64,000 nt of DNA from Rhytidiadelphus loreus. Lineage: Eukaryota > Streptophyta > Bryopsida > Hypnales > Hylocomiaceae. The translations under genes were made by a program, and so were the position numbers. Below, in pieces: positions 25,801 through 37,351 of the stretch. The stretch lies in NCBI GenBank assembly GCA_947034895.1, contig OX344761.1, positions 30,764,863 through 30,828,862 on the forward strand. Reading direction: 5' to 3'. How positions within the stretch are numbered: position 1 is the stretch's first letter; each line of letters opens with the position of its first letter. The notes under the pieces were generated by a model that was not told the DNA's origin, ran no database searches, and saw nothing but the letters and a program-made list of their open reading frames with translations.

Positions 25801-28674
25801 ACCCCTTGCACTAGTACAAATTCAAGGTGAAAACCCCATTGAAACCATGGTTTTATGTTAAATTTGGGATGAAACTAACAAAATTGCTTTAAAAAAAACA
25901 CAGATTAATTTAATACAAAACCATATTTTCAAAGATTTTTTCAACATGGATTTTTACTAGTGTGTGCATTGGTTTTCAATTGCATGATGTACGATTATAA
26001 GTTGTCATTCATAAAGTAACAATCAAAGTAAGGTTGCTAAAAATACATCAAACTTTTGTGCTACTTTTGTGTTCCATGTAAATGTTGTGAGGCATAAGTT
26101 TGGTCATCCTATAATTTTTTTATCCCTTTGAAATTGAAGAAGCGTAAATCTTTTTTCTAGAACTAGTATATAAGTAACAAGAAAGTAATAAGAAAGTAAT
26201 AAGAAGTGGATTAGTATTTTGTCTAACAAAGTATGAAATTGTTATGAATATTTGAATAGATATGCTCTAAAGTAGAAGAACATCACAAGTGCGCCTTCAA
26301 AAACATCAAAAAGTGCATATAGAATCATAATCTTGCTAAATTGAAACCCTGACTTAATTGCAATTGGAAGATTGTTGTTTATTGAGATTTTGGTTTTATG
26401 ACCAAGCTATATGATGGTTTCAAAGGCCTAAGGAGCTTCCACTTTGAAAAATTATCGTAATAGTTACATGGCATTACCACAAAATTGTTTCTAATTGGCA
26501 ATATCACAAAATTGTTTTTTCTCTCATTTTGATGATTTTGGGTGTTTTCACCTTATATCACACCTTCTTGAAAGTTTGAGCAATTTTAGTGCATTTTATT
26601 GTTCACAATAGAAAAATTGGAGTTAATTAGCATTCTCTTGTGCCAAAATTAAATAAAATCCTAAATTCTAAAATCCTATATATGATTTGGTCATTTGTGC
26701 GGAAGTGTAGATGGCCAAAGATGTTACAACCTACCTTGCATGGGCTGCTGAACCGGAGGCTGATGAACGTAAATTGGTAAGCTTGTTTTGTTTTATATTT
26801 TTGCTCTTTTGGGCTCTTCATTTGTTAATGTACTACCATATCCCGGACATTAATTAGAGTTGACGTTTCATGCCATATATTTAATTATATTTGAGAAACC
26901 AAATTAAAAAAATGCTTAAAATATTATTATTCTCTCAAATTTCATGCTTTTCTATGTAATTGTTTTTTGGAGAACTTAATCACTGATTTTTTTAAATAAT
27001 TTTTTTGGATTTTGATATCTGGGTATAATATTGCCTTCTTTGAAAGTGTACTAAATTTGAGGTTCTAGTTTTTTTAGACCTTGAAAATAGAATATATTAT
27101 GAATCTTGATTTTTCAATATCTATAGTTTAAGGTTTAGCTTAATCAAATATACTATCAAATTTTATCCTTTAGTTCTATCTTTTTTGCTTTAATGGATTC
27201 TTCCACATATATTGGAGTATTATTACATCATTCAAGATGAAGTTTACAAATTTTAATGTTCTAGTTTATAGACTTTATGTAATGATCCCACTTTTTCAAT
27301 TAGCATAGTTTTATTATTAGTTCAATTTTTATCTTATATTATGATCTATGGATATAATAGAAGTTTTGAAATTTACATATAAAAGTAACTGTATAGAAAA
27401 ACAAAAGACATTTGAAGGTGAGAAAGATTTAAATTTTCAATACTAATTAATTTTTGGAATACTTATATTTTTTAAATATATTTTTGAGTATATTTAGAAC
27501 TTGATAGGGTTATAGTATTTCATATAGATGGAGAAAGTAATTGGGAGGTATGTGTAATTTAGTCAATTAGGTTATGTAAATTAATTTGACAAACCATTTG
27601 GAGTTGAAGAGTGGTTTTGAACTCTAAATGAAAATTTGACAAAATAGTCAAATTTTTTACATGAGTTAGAACTTTTAAATCAAAGATAAACAATTTTTTT
27701 GAAGAAAAAACCAAAGAGGTCTATGTCAAACATTCACTTTATGAACAAAATACACATAGTAAAAATACCAAAGTGTCATTTGATGGGATAGTTGCCCAAT
27801 TTATACAATGTGTCTGTTACAGCCACTTCATGGTGCATAGTGTAAAACTATGCACCATGAAAAAAAAATTTAATTTAAAACTTTTCAGTTTTTAATTCAA
27901 CCCCTCTCCCCTTTCAAAAATTTTAATTTTAATTTTTTTTTTGGGGGGGGGGCTTTGAATTAAAAATTAAAAAATTTTAAATTAATTTTTTTTTCCACTC
28001 CTCACCCACCCTCTGTCACCCTCCCCTTCTTGTAATTTTCAGGGGTGGGTGGGAGTGCAAACAATATGGGATAAATCCCATATTGCACTTGTATTTGTAC
28101 CGTATCAGTACTTGTATATATTCCAATACGTAACCGTATCCGTATCAATATCCATATCAATACCGTATTAGTACCCGATCCCGTATCTATATCCATATTC
28201 AAATTTTTTTGAGATCAACGGTTGTGAGGGGGGGGTTGTAATTTTTTTTACAAAAAAATCAACGGTTCTCGTTTTTTAGTAGGGAGGGGGGGTTGTTAAT
28301 TAATGCAAAACCTGTGACTGCCACTTTTGGGTGCATAGTTGCCCATGTCATTTCTACCAATTTTATACATTTGAATGCTTTTTAGGACAAAGTAGTTGAA
28401 CATATTATGTACGTTAAATTTTATTTTTTTAAATTCATAACTACTTACAATTTGAAGCTTTTAAATATGAAAAAGTGTTCAAGAGCACATTAATAATATT
28501 ATCCTAATCATGAGTATTTTTATCAAATTGATTTGATTGTTTGACTTGGCCAAATAGATTGGAGCAAAGTGGATTTTTGGGGCTTGCCTTGCTCTCTTCC
28601 AAGCAGGATATTTCAAGAGGTGGAAATGGGCTCCACTAAAATCAAGAAGGATCATATGGGATGTTGTGAATTAG
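19844..28674 (+). CDS. CYC1: Cytochrome c1, haem protein of mitochondrial complex III
   Basis: This subunit of the cytochrome bc1 complex passes electrons from the Rieske protein to cytochrome c, on the intermembrane face of the inner membrane. I model eight exons: 19844-19963, 20572-20825, 22581-22713, 23874-24020, 24985-25056, 25533-25649, 26711-26776 and 28558-28674. All have GT-AG borders and phases that agree, giving 341 residues. Exon 1 (40 codons) reads as a basic, Ser-rich mitochondrial presequence ([12 protein letters not shown]...). A hydrophobic sorting segment ([16 protein letters not shown]) precedes the mature start ADEAEHGL. The haem c motif CAACH is present, as are the [11 protein letters not shown] block, the [16 protein letters not shown] block and the axial-ligand Met in [10 protein letters not shown]-terminal membrane helix ([16 protein letters not shown]) is followed by a basic tail. 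Exon 1 is the least certain, but its phase and composition fit. Introns of 0.5-1.8 kb are AT-rich. Confidence 0.95.
25289..25320. repeat. 11-bp tandem repeat in a cytochrome c1 intron
   Basis: GTGATACTTGG is repeated about three times, the last unit one base short, in the intron between exons 4 and 5 of the modelled gene's mature part (25057-25532). Confidence 0.8.
27816..28345. repeat. Dispersed element with a GTATCC-type array and end hairpin, copy A
   Basis: It lies in the last cytochrome c1 intron. The left side has a hairpin CATGGTGCATAG...CTATGCACCATG. The centre (about 28086-28205) is a degenerate array of GTATCC/GTATCA hexamers. The right edge has TGCCACTTTTGGGTGCATAG. The same parts occur in opposite orientation at 38812-39330. 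It is likely a non-autonomous transposon; class not resolved. Confidence 0.55.
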
Positions 28675-31600
28675 AATATTTTGAACTAATTTATAAAGCA
28701 CATGATAGGCTAGAATATAATTGAATTTATCTTAGTTTTCTATAAGTAGTGATTTAATAAAACTAAACTCATAGGAACAAAATTGATTTTATTAGTTGAT
28801 ACTTTGTGTAATTCAATCACCTTTTAGCATGTGTGTTTGCTAATGAATTACTTGTTGTTGGTAGTTTTTTCTTTTATATTTGTATAAAAATTGTTGTAAT
28901 AATTCAATTAATTTGAATGATTTAATATATAGAGATTTATAATGTATTTTGGATAATATGTTGAAAGTTCAAATATGAAAAATGGCACATATATAACTAG
29001 ATGGAGAGAGATTTATAGCGCTTATTAAATGTATTGTAAAAAAATAGAGTTCAAGGATTTTTATAGAAATTCTCCTTTGATAGTTTTATTGTGTATTTTT
29101 TAAAGATTTGTATTTCAATATAATGAATAATTTTCAAGGAAAAAATGTGAATTGATTTTCTTTGGTAAAATTAAATTTTATGTAACACCAATCAAAAAAC
29201 AATTTTTTGTGTGTCTAACAAAAAAAACCCATCATAATATTAATAAATTTTTTGGGGGATGACTTTAAAGGGATCAAATAATCAACACATTGTTTCAAAA
29301 ATTGCACAATGTAAAAAACAACTACTAAAAATGTTATTGCATTCTAATCATGTAAATACCTTCATTTCTTAAATTCAATGTTATTTGCATTGAATTACTT
29401 TTGTAGTGACTTCAACTACAATGCAAAATGTGATTAGTGTTATTTTGCCATGGATATGGTAATAAAGGAATTGACTTTGAATTTTTCCACCGAGGTTGTA
29501 TTGTTCCATTATTATAGTTCAAAATTTTCATTTTTAACAATTGAAATCTATTAAATAACACTATAAACAAATATTGACTATTTACATATCACTGCGGACT
29601 AATATAATCAAGGATACAAAAACATTGTGTGTGTGTGTTTAAATATATAATATAAATAAGAATGAAATTTAATTAACTATATCATTTTAATTTTGAGTAG
29701 AATTTTTTTTAATAAATAACTAATAATTTTTTATCATTAAAATTTCAATTGCTTATCTAGACTTTGAAAAAAACAAATACTCTTTAAAACTAAAAGATAT
29801 TGAAAGTGTAATCTCAAAGTGCAATTATAGTTTTTATAGACTTAGTATACCCGTGGAAATCAGTATCGGGTTGTTAAAAAACTATGTGAGTTAAAAAGAG
29901 GGGAATGTTTCATAAGAAGAGTTTTGAGGCCTCTAAGAAACTATAAGTTCAATATAATTCCCACAATCTGGGAACATGGCCATAGCTGTAGTCTGACATG
30001 GCAGAGAGATTACCGCGTTAGATAATATTAATTTATTATTATTAATTAATTAATGATTATTATTTAATAATTTGGCTACCCTACCATAGTTCACAATATG
30101 GGGATCAACCCAAAACAATCTTTTAGAGGCTTCAAAACACATGTAATGAATTTGAAAACAATAATATGTAGAATTATAATAGGATACATGAAATGCTAGA
30201 TACTCTAATATATATAAATTAGGCTATGTAAAAACATTACGTAGGAATTTTTATTACTAAGTTAGCTTTGACAGAAAGGGGCCATGAAATTTTTTCATAG
30301 TGCAATGAGTATAGAATGATGTGCATTAGGATTTTAAGTATCACATCATGTCTAGATGTCCATCAACGTCTGCTAGGATCCATAAATAAAAAACAATTAT
30401 ATATATATAAACGGAGCTTTGATAAGAACTCCAATAAGCTCCCCCCCATCCAATCTTTCTATTGGTATAAGGTTCTTAGAACTTCAAGTTGAATGTGATA
30501 CCGAAGGTATGTTTATCAGATTCATTAGGAGGATTGGTGATCCTAGAAGGGAGTTCGGTAAGTCTTGATTTGGTGTCAATTCACAGTGTTCATCATTCGG
30601 TAAATGTCATCCCTCTTGGTGTCTTGCCAAAATCCATATGTGTTTGTTTTTGCCTCCTCTAACTTCTATTTATATTGTTGCCTTAATTCGGACTATATAT
30701 ATATATACACACAATGAAGGGTGATTGATTGAATTGTGCCACAGTGTGATAGTGTATATACCAAAAAAATTAAATATAAGTGTAGGATATTGACCACAAG
30801 TGGTACAAATTGTCACATTCACTATGTAAATAAAACTTCCAAAGAGTTCACACTTTATGCTCTATTTTTCCATCATATATAACTAAGTTTGTTTTATTTT
30901 ATTTTTTAGGGATGAAATCGCATGTCTTTAATAATCCATCAAAATTTCAAATTGTTTTGTGAAGGTATGAAAAGTATGAAGACCTTGTGAAGGAAAAGTC
31001 AAAAGGATCAGTCATATCAATTACACAACATACAATTTTGAAAATTGCACCTTGGGTATATTCTAGTATAAAACATCATAATGTTAAACTATTTTTTGCA
31101 TCATCCATAATTTGGAATCAAGATTATAGGCCTTAAACTTCAAATTGCAATCAAATTTGTATATGTAGGAAATTTTCAAAGTTTTTAGATGGAGGTGGAA
31201 TTCAACTTGATAAGTTTCATTTCATTAGTTTTGATAGTAACCAAAAAAATCATTTTGAATGTTGTAGTCAAGTTTTTGGATTAAAAAAGTCAAAAGTCAA
31301 AAGTCATTTAGGACTTAGATACTTTTTGTCCTCTACAATGTTTCAATGTTAAATCCATTAAAATCACAGTACAAATATGATGCAACTAGTAAGTTTGTGT
31401 ATAGGACATTGACTTGAGCACTACCCACCATCGTTTTGGTTTTGATATAAATCAATTTAAAATGAGAATGGTCAATGGTTTGAAAAATTATAAATTATGA
31501 TTTTTTAGATGTACAAAAGGTATCTACATATTATAATGGATTTAAATGAGATGAAAAGAAAGTTTTTTAAATGGATGAAGATTTTGAAATTCCAAAACAT

Positions 31601-32243
31601 ACAAATTGGAGTGTTGAAACCTAGGTGGACTTAAAAATATTTCATTTGTCATTGTTGAAATTGACCACTGGAAGAAACATTAGATGTGATTTACCTATTG
31701 GGAAGGGTTGTAAGTTCCCACTTTGGGGGTCGAAATTGGCCGTTTGCGAGCTCTGCTAACCTGGCCAAGAGACTGCCACGTCATTTTTTTCAAAAAAATA
31801 AAAAATAAAAAATAAAATTTAACTTTGTTTTTCATTTTAAGAACTTTAATTTATTAATTTATTTATTTGAAAAAAAAAATCTGGCATCCGCATTCAATGG
31901 GGCCCCCCGGGGGAACGGAGCTGGGAACAACCCTGAAACGACCCTCCAGCCTCCCCGGATCCCATCTAATGAGTTAACTTATCAAAGTAAACTAATTGAT
32001 TGGGGCTTGCCATGAACCCATAGAATGCATCGATGGAAAAATGAACCAATGAACATAGTCTACATAGACTAGGGAAATGACTCTAGAGAAGACCCACATG
32101 ACAAATTTGACTACCGGCAAATCTTCTTGTAGGTCAGTTCTCTAGTCTACATGTAGACTATTATGTTTCTACTAGTGTTGCCACAACAAAATACTTGAGA
32201 AGATCTACTTCATCCTATGAGAGTCGAAAAGTGATCGCGATTA
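28675..32243. other. Intergenic, AT-rich, composed of old repeats
   Basis: No gene is recognised. Repeat blocks: about 29900-30130 and 31680-31970 (the TTGGGAACAACCCTGAAA / TGCCACGTCA family also at 14600-14830), and about 30880-31330 (related to the fold-back element at 7726-8580). The remainder is featureless. Confidence 0.45.
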
Positions 32244-32668
32244 GAGCATCCCCACCAATGGCTATCCTATTCCTTTCCAAATGATTTTCATCCGGATAGG
32301 GAAGAAAACTCTTCTACCAACATTCCCTATTCCTAAAAATTTAGGGAGGAAGGGGCCGAATTCCCTAAATGGGATGATGGATAGGAAACTCAAGTGGAGT
32401 AATCCCTAAACCACTTTCCACCTTTCCAACATGAGTTGTGCTTCATTGATTTGTGGAAGTACCATTCATTTGGCCTTGTTACTATTTCTATGGTTCCCTT
32501 TTGACTTCTCCCTACCTCTATTTAGCAATAAGTTGAAAATTTAGGGAACTACGAGTGGGAACTTCTCTTCCCTATTCCCATCTATACTCCCCTTCATCCT
32601 GATGGCCATCTATGCTCCCCTTCATCCCAATGGAGATAGGGAAAGGGAAGACACTAGTGGGGATGCTC
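32244..32668. mobile_element. Harbinger/Tourist-like MITE, 425 bp
   Basis: Terminal inverted repeats GAGCATCCCCACCA and TAGTGGGGATGCTC are flanked on both sides by TTA (32241-32243 and 32669-32671). A 3-bp TTA target duplication is typical of PIF/Harbinger elements. No transposase is present. The duplication and the near-perfect ends suggest a fairly young insertion. Confidence 0.75.
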
Positions 32669-33007
32669 TTAGCAAGGAATAAAATACTTAACAAAACACT
32701 TGTTGTCAGAACTATTGAATATTTTTGGTCCTACGTGACAAAATACTTTCGTACGGGATGGTTTGGTGGGAACGCCTTCGGGAACCTCACGGGATCGGAT
32801 TTCGAATCGGGAACATGAATCACCCTCACGCTCATCTTCTTCCTCTTGGAGACAAGAGGTCCCTGCGCCCGAACTGGATTTCAAATTTTACAATTCAAAC
32901 TGGGGCCTCATCACTCTCGCATTGCATGTTTCTGATTTTGATTGCGACCTGCTGCCTCGTGACTTGCCGCCTCGTGACCTCGTGCCGATAGTCTGAGAGA
33001 GGTCGAT

Positions 33008-33136
33008 ATGAATACCTCCAAATTCGAGCTGAGAATCATGGACGAGTTCACTGAGTCAGAATTTGCAGGAGTGTTGATTACCTTGCTGTTGGGCGTCCTC
33101 ATGATTATTTGGTGGTTAGTCGAAGTTTGTTTCTGA
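33008..33136 (+). CDS. Possible 42-residue single-span membrane peptide
   Basis: A short frame with an acidic N-terminal half (ELRIMDEFTESEF) and one strongly hydrophobic stretch (VLITLLLGVLMIIWWL). It lies in a GC-richer island just upstream of the actin relic. I do not recognise it. It could be a real micro-protein, an upstream frame of a longer transcript, or chance. Confidence 0.2.
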   Translation: MNTSKFELRIMDEFTESEFAGVLITLLLGVLMIIWWLVEVCF

Positions 33137-33254
33137 TAATATTAGATCGCATACCCTCATCGGAAACTCCGCGCATTTTAGCTGCATTTTAATTAGACTT
33201 GCTTGAATATATTCCGCCGGTCTAGAAATATTAATCACAGGGTGATTATGCGCC

Positions 33255-33840
33255 ATGGCTCATGGGGAGGATGTTCAGCCATCGGAATGGGCAAGATAAG
33301 GATCCGAATTTTACAGTTGGTTCTCTCTCAACATCGTAGATGTCAGTATTGTTGAAACCAATGCATATATGTACGTGTCCATAGACATTCTCAATATCGA
33401 TCTCATTCACTACGCACCTCTATCGTCCAGTATTTCGTTGTTTCAGCTGCACTTGAAATACGTAAAGTGCAATTGATCCGGCAATTTAATTACATGAAAC
33501 TTCAATTGCAAACTCGTGTGGTGGTGGGGATGGAACAGAAGGACGCGCGCGGACGTAGGAGACGAGGCTCATTCGCAGCGAGGTATCCTGACGCTGAAGT
33601 ATCCAAGTGAGCACGCTGAGACGAAATGGGACGACGCGGAGAAGATCTGGCACCACACCTTCGACAACGAGTTACGCGCGGCTCCTGAGGAGCACCCGGT
33701 TCTGCTGGCAGAGATTCCTCTGAACCCTAAGGCGAACAGGGAGAAGATGATACAGATCATGTTCGACACTACGTGCGTTGAAATACTCGGATCGGAGGAG
33801 CGATCATTCTTGGCTTCAACGAGCTCTTACGTTCCAGCAG
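33255..33840 (+). pseudogene. Truncated actin pseudogene
   Basis: At 33255 a frame MAHGEDVQP matches the plant actin N-terminus but stops after 14 codons; a shifted frame then gives IGMGK, like the actin GTGMVK. From about 33513, after an apparent intron, [10 protein letters not shown] matches the actin D-loop region in one frame. A frameshift near 33548 moves to the frame with [56 protein letters not shown] and EKMIQIMF. Actin codons of about 20-40 are missing, and homology ends after IMFDT, so the ATPase core is lost. A GT donor follows at 33841. The intron position near codon 20 fits a plant actin gene, so this is a decayed genomic copy rather than a processed one. It cannot encode a working actin. 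Confidence 0.85.
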
Positions 33841-33986
33841 GTATATGCTTCGGTGACTCCTCGGTTCTGTCAGTGCGATCTTTTTGGTTTAGATAGTTAC
33901 CATGTCGACAAGTATAATAGCTAGTTTCAGAAGAATTTCAATTCGAAGATTTCACTGATCAACTTCGTGTACGTGGGTGGTGCAGA

Positions 33987-34126
33987 TGTAGACTACAAAG
34001 GTCAAGCAATTTCGATGAGTCCGGCCGCGCCACCGGTCGGATTCTTCCGATTACACAAAATTTTCAATCCTTCCGTGCTGACCCTCAAATTCTCCGGGAA
34101 GCTCGTCGTCCCTGATCGAATTACAG
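33987..34126 (+). other. Candidate exon in phase with the actin relic
   Basis: GTGCAG precedes 33987 and GTCAGC follows 34126, so both splice signals are present. Joined to the donor at 33840 it continues the actin-relic frame for about 46 codons (including FFRLHKIFNPSVLTLKFSGK) with no stop. The sequence is not actin and I do not recognise it. GC content is higher than the surroundings. Confidence 0.35.
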
Positions 34127-36169
34127 GTCAGCTATTTAATTTGAAGTAGCCGCATAGCTTGACAGGCGGAAGAGATTTTATGGGAAGCGAACTGGACCAA
34201 TTTTTTTGGAGACTGCTCGATTGAGGAGGACCACTGTAGGCATTCACGTACAGACTTTATGTTGTTTTCGTCATTGGAAACTTGGTACATCAGTGAGATC
34301 CGATCCGTCTTCGAGGATGAATTTCACATTATTTAGATCTGTGCCGTGTACGTATATATGTTTTTTTTGTTTCTGTAGCATCCACCAGGGTATCGATCGT
34401 TTTGCTTTGATATTATCCTTTGTAGGGTAGTGTGGAAAATTGGGCACCGGCCGGATGCTTGCAGACATGCAGTCCCGCATGCAGTATTTGTACATTGTGA
34501 CCCAGAATGTAAATAAATCGTAGAATAGTGTTGGAAAGTGGAAACATGGTGTATTATTGCAAGACGGTGCACCAGACTTGTTCATTTGCGTCCTGTGCGT
34601 GAAATGATCTGAAACCATTGAGAGTCTTATTGGAAGAAGTCTTTGACCATGTACTAGTTGTGGCAAACTGTACAAAACGCTTGAGTTCACTCTGTATGGT
34701 CCATTTTGGCATTGAATACAAATGGGATACTTTAGACAAGTTTTGTCTTTCGGAGATGAGTCTTGTACACACTTGTCATAAAACTTTCAGAATTTTTGAA
34801 GAAAAGGTGGAGGAATTTGATCTGTAATCTAAAAACCTATCCGTAGGTATCCTCATCAGTCCATGATATGAATCTTAAATGATATGTGTTAAATAAGATA
34901 ATGAATCTCAAATATGACTAGAGTGCCTTGTGCTGTTGCCACAACTAATGTAATAGTAAAAGTGATTTTCTAATTTTTTAACTCATAAAGACTTCAAAAC
35001 TCAATATCTTCCACATTGTGTGGGGTGATTGCAAGAAACACTTGTACTATTTTGTATCATACCTTGCATGCTAATTTGTTTTTTGGTCATATCTTTTGCA
35101 TTTTGGCTACAAATGACTCAAGATATATAAGTAAGGTACTCGTGACTATTAAACACCTTGTCTTATTTTATTGGCAATTTTCAAAAACCTTTTACTATCC
35201 AAAAATATCCCCCAATTTTATGTCACATTTGCCAATTTCAGGGGTTAGTATCCCCCCAAAATGAATTTTGAGTTCAAATATAGTCAAGATGGTCTTCTAG
35301 TAGACTTGTAGTTAGAATCAAAGAAGTTCTGAAAATAATTAATTTTAAGTGGTGTAGAAGTTCAAAAATTGAGTTTCTTTTTGCTTCCGATTCATTTCAA
35401 TGAATGATCATCTTTATAGAATTGTTACAAATGTCCAAATTTTATTTTATTTTATTTATTTATCCTATTTTTAACTTATTAAAACATCAAAGTATCTATT
35501 TTCTTGAGATTGGGCAATTTTCTAGTTCTCCTACAGTCCTATTTAGTGGTATACATCGGCTATATTTTTTTAATGTTTTTTAAATCGTTTTAAAAATTTT
35601 AAAGTATTAAAAAAAAAAGCATTAAAACTATGAAATGCAACAAAATTAGTAGGTGTTTCTTGCAATCACTTTATGTACCAATGTTGCAAAGCAAAAATCC
35701 ATGCATCCTTCCTCACAGAGGACTTTCTAACAATATTTAGAATATGACTAGAGGACACACGGTTCTAAAGATCTCACATTAACAATCAAAACAAACAACT
35801 TAACTTAAGGTATGAACTAGTGTGCATGTGTTGTGTCCACGATCAAAAGAAAAGTAAAAATAATTTTCTAATTTTTAATTCATTAAATTTTCAAAACACA
35901 AAAACACTCAATTGGAACTATACTTAGGTGAAAACCCCATGAAACAAAGCTTGTGTCCCCTCCTTGCTAAGGGCTTTCTAACAATATCAAGAATGCAACT
36001 AGACTACTAGAGTACCCATGAGCTACAAGATCTAAAAACAACAAACAAAACAAAACAAACAGCCTAACTTAAGGTATGGTTTGTATATAACTTTGAAGGT
36101 CTTTGAATTCTTCATACAAGTTTATATGGCATAATTTGGATTTAATCTTTAGAACTAATTACACTTGAT
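34127..36169. other. Intergenic, with inverted and direct repeats beside the ALG7-type gene
   Basis: GTGATTGCAAGAAACAC at 35025-35041 recurs inverted at 35653-35669, bounding a repeat of about 645 bases. A motif around ATGACTAGAG plus 'CTTCCTC...AGGACTTTCTAAC' recurs several times from 34.9 to 36.1 kb, and again near 37.5-37.7 kb on the far side of the next gene. Open frames on either strand show no recognised domains. Confidence 0.45.
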
Positions 36170-37351
36170 TTAATCAAGAGTGAAATTTGAAATTATTAAT
36201 GTAACTATGCAACATAATATTTGGAATGAAAGGAGAAATTTACACAATTTCTTCTCAGACCATGGACCATGCCATCGAAGCACTAGATTTATAAGATTCA
36301 TATCGTTACTACCTATTAGTAATACGGATTTCTTATCAAATTGGGGAAGCCTATGTCTTGGACATGGTACAATTTTAAACAATTGTGGAAGAGAATACAA
36401 AAAATTCAAAAGTTGAGGGACAAAAAAGAAAAACATAGTTTTCCAAAAGTGTCCATGAATGCCTGCCACAGCTAAAGTTGCACCTGCAAAATATGTGTAT
36501 GTGTCACCCACAAATACAAAAGCAGGATGCCAATTAAAGATGAACAATCCAAGTGACGTTGCCAAAAATGGTTGCATCATATAAATTGAGAACATGTGCG
36601 CTTGTGGTGCAAAGTTATTTGTTATTTGCATAACATTGTGAAATATGATTGCAAATGCAATGATTATGGATTGACCAACTTCCAAACCATTGATTCCAGC
36701 ATAAATGTTGATGGAATTGAAGCAAAATATTGAAATTAAGAATATAAATGCTTTGTAGATCCACCCCAAATTATATAATGGCTCAACACTAAAAATTGAT
36801 TGTAGAATCTTTGGAATAACAATTGTTGTATTTCCTGAGTATGTTATGAGTAAAACCAAGCCTGGAATTGTTGGTAAAAATATCTTGGCCTTCCATGGCA
36901 AAGTCTTAATGTCATCAATGTAACCCAAAGTCAATGCAAATGTAATAGTAAAAAATGATGACCAAAATTGACAATTATTTGCTTCATGGTTGAAATCTTG
37001 AAAATTTAACACTACTTGAAAAAAAGAATAAATGGCCAAAAATACTCCTCCAACAACCACGCCCATGGCTTCAGGAACTTCAATAGTGCCTTCATATAGT
37101 CCTCTCTTATTGATATCATATCCAAATATATTCCTTTTGAGGTGTAGTCTTGCAAATATAGGTACCAACATGACGGTGATTCCAGAACCAAACAAAGATA
37201 TTATAAGGTTTATGAAAATGAGTCTTAATTCCCTTTGGTTGGAAACCAAAAACACATATAAAAATAGAAAATAGAAAACACTGCCAATTATAATCAATAA
37301 AAGCATGCTTTGAATCCTCCCTAGACCATGAATTAAAATAGGATTACCCAT
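36170..37351 (-). CDS. ALG7: UDP-GlcNAc:dolichyl-phosphate GlcNAc-1-phosphate transferase, single exon
   Basis: This enzyme makes dolichyl-PP-GlcNAc, the first step of N-glycan precursor assembly in the ER membrane. The frame is uninterrupted for 393 residues, near full length for the family (Arabidopsis and human enzymes are about 400-430). Conserved blocks in order: FGYDINKRG, VPEAMGVVVGG, the catalytic-region LGYIDDIKTLPWKAK, GNTTIVIPK, NSINIYAGINGLEVGQS, HNVMQI, the VFVGDTYTYFAGA loop, LPQLFKIVPCPRHRLPQFD and the C-terminal GPWSEKKLCKFLL. About ten hydrophobic segments fit a polytopic membrane protein. Oddities: there are no introns, while every other intact gene here has at least four; the coding sequence is very AT-rich; and many otherwise conserved positions differ. 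It may be a retrocopy kept under selection, or a diverged paralogue. The identity of the family is sure; activity is not. Confidence 0.9.
   Translation of the reverse strand: MGNPILIHGLGRIQSMLLLIIIGSVFYFLFLYVFLVSNQRELRLIFINLIISLFGSGITVMLVPIFARLHLKRNIFGYDINKRGLYEGTIEVPEAMGVVVGGVFLAIYSFFQVVLNFQDFNHEANNCQFWSSFFTITFALTLGYIDDIKTLPWKAKIFLPTIPGLVLLITYSGNTTIVIPKILQSIFSVEPLYNLGWIYKAFIFLISIFCFNSINIYAGINGLEVGQSIIIAFAIIFHNVMQITNNFAPQAHMFSIYMMQPFLATSLGLFIFNWHPAFVFVGDTYTYFAGATLAVAGIHGHFWKTMFFFFVPQLLNFLYSLPQLFKIVPCPRHRLPQFDKKSVLLIGSNDMNLINLVLRWHGPWSEKKLCKFLLSFQILCCIVTLIISNFTLD

Noticed and set aside
34271..34690. 139-codon frame on the minus strand
   Set aside because: No recognised motif; opposite strand to the candidate exons and no clear promoter or splice logic.
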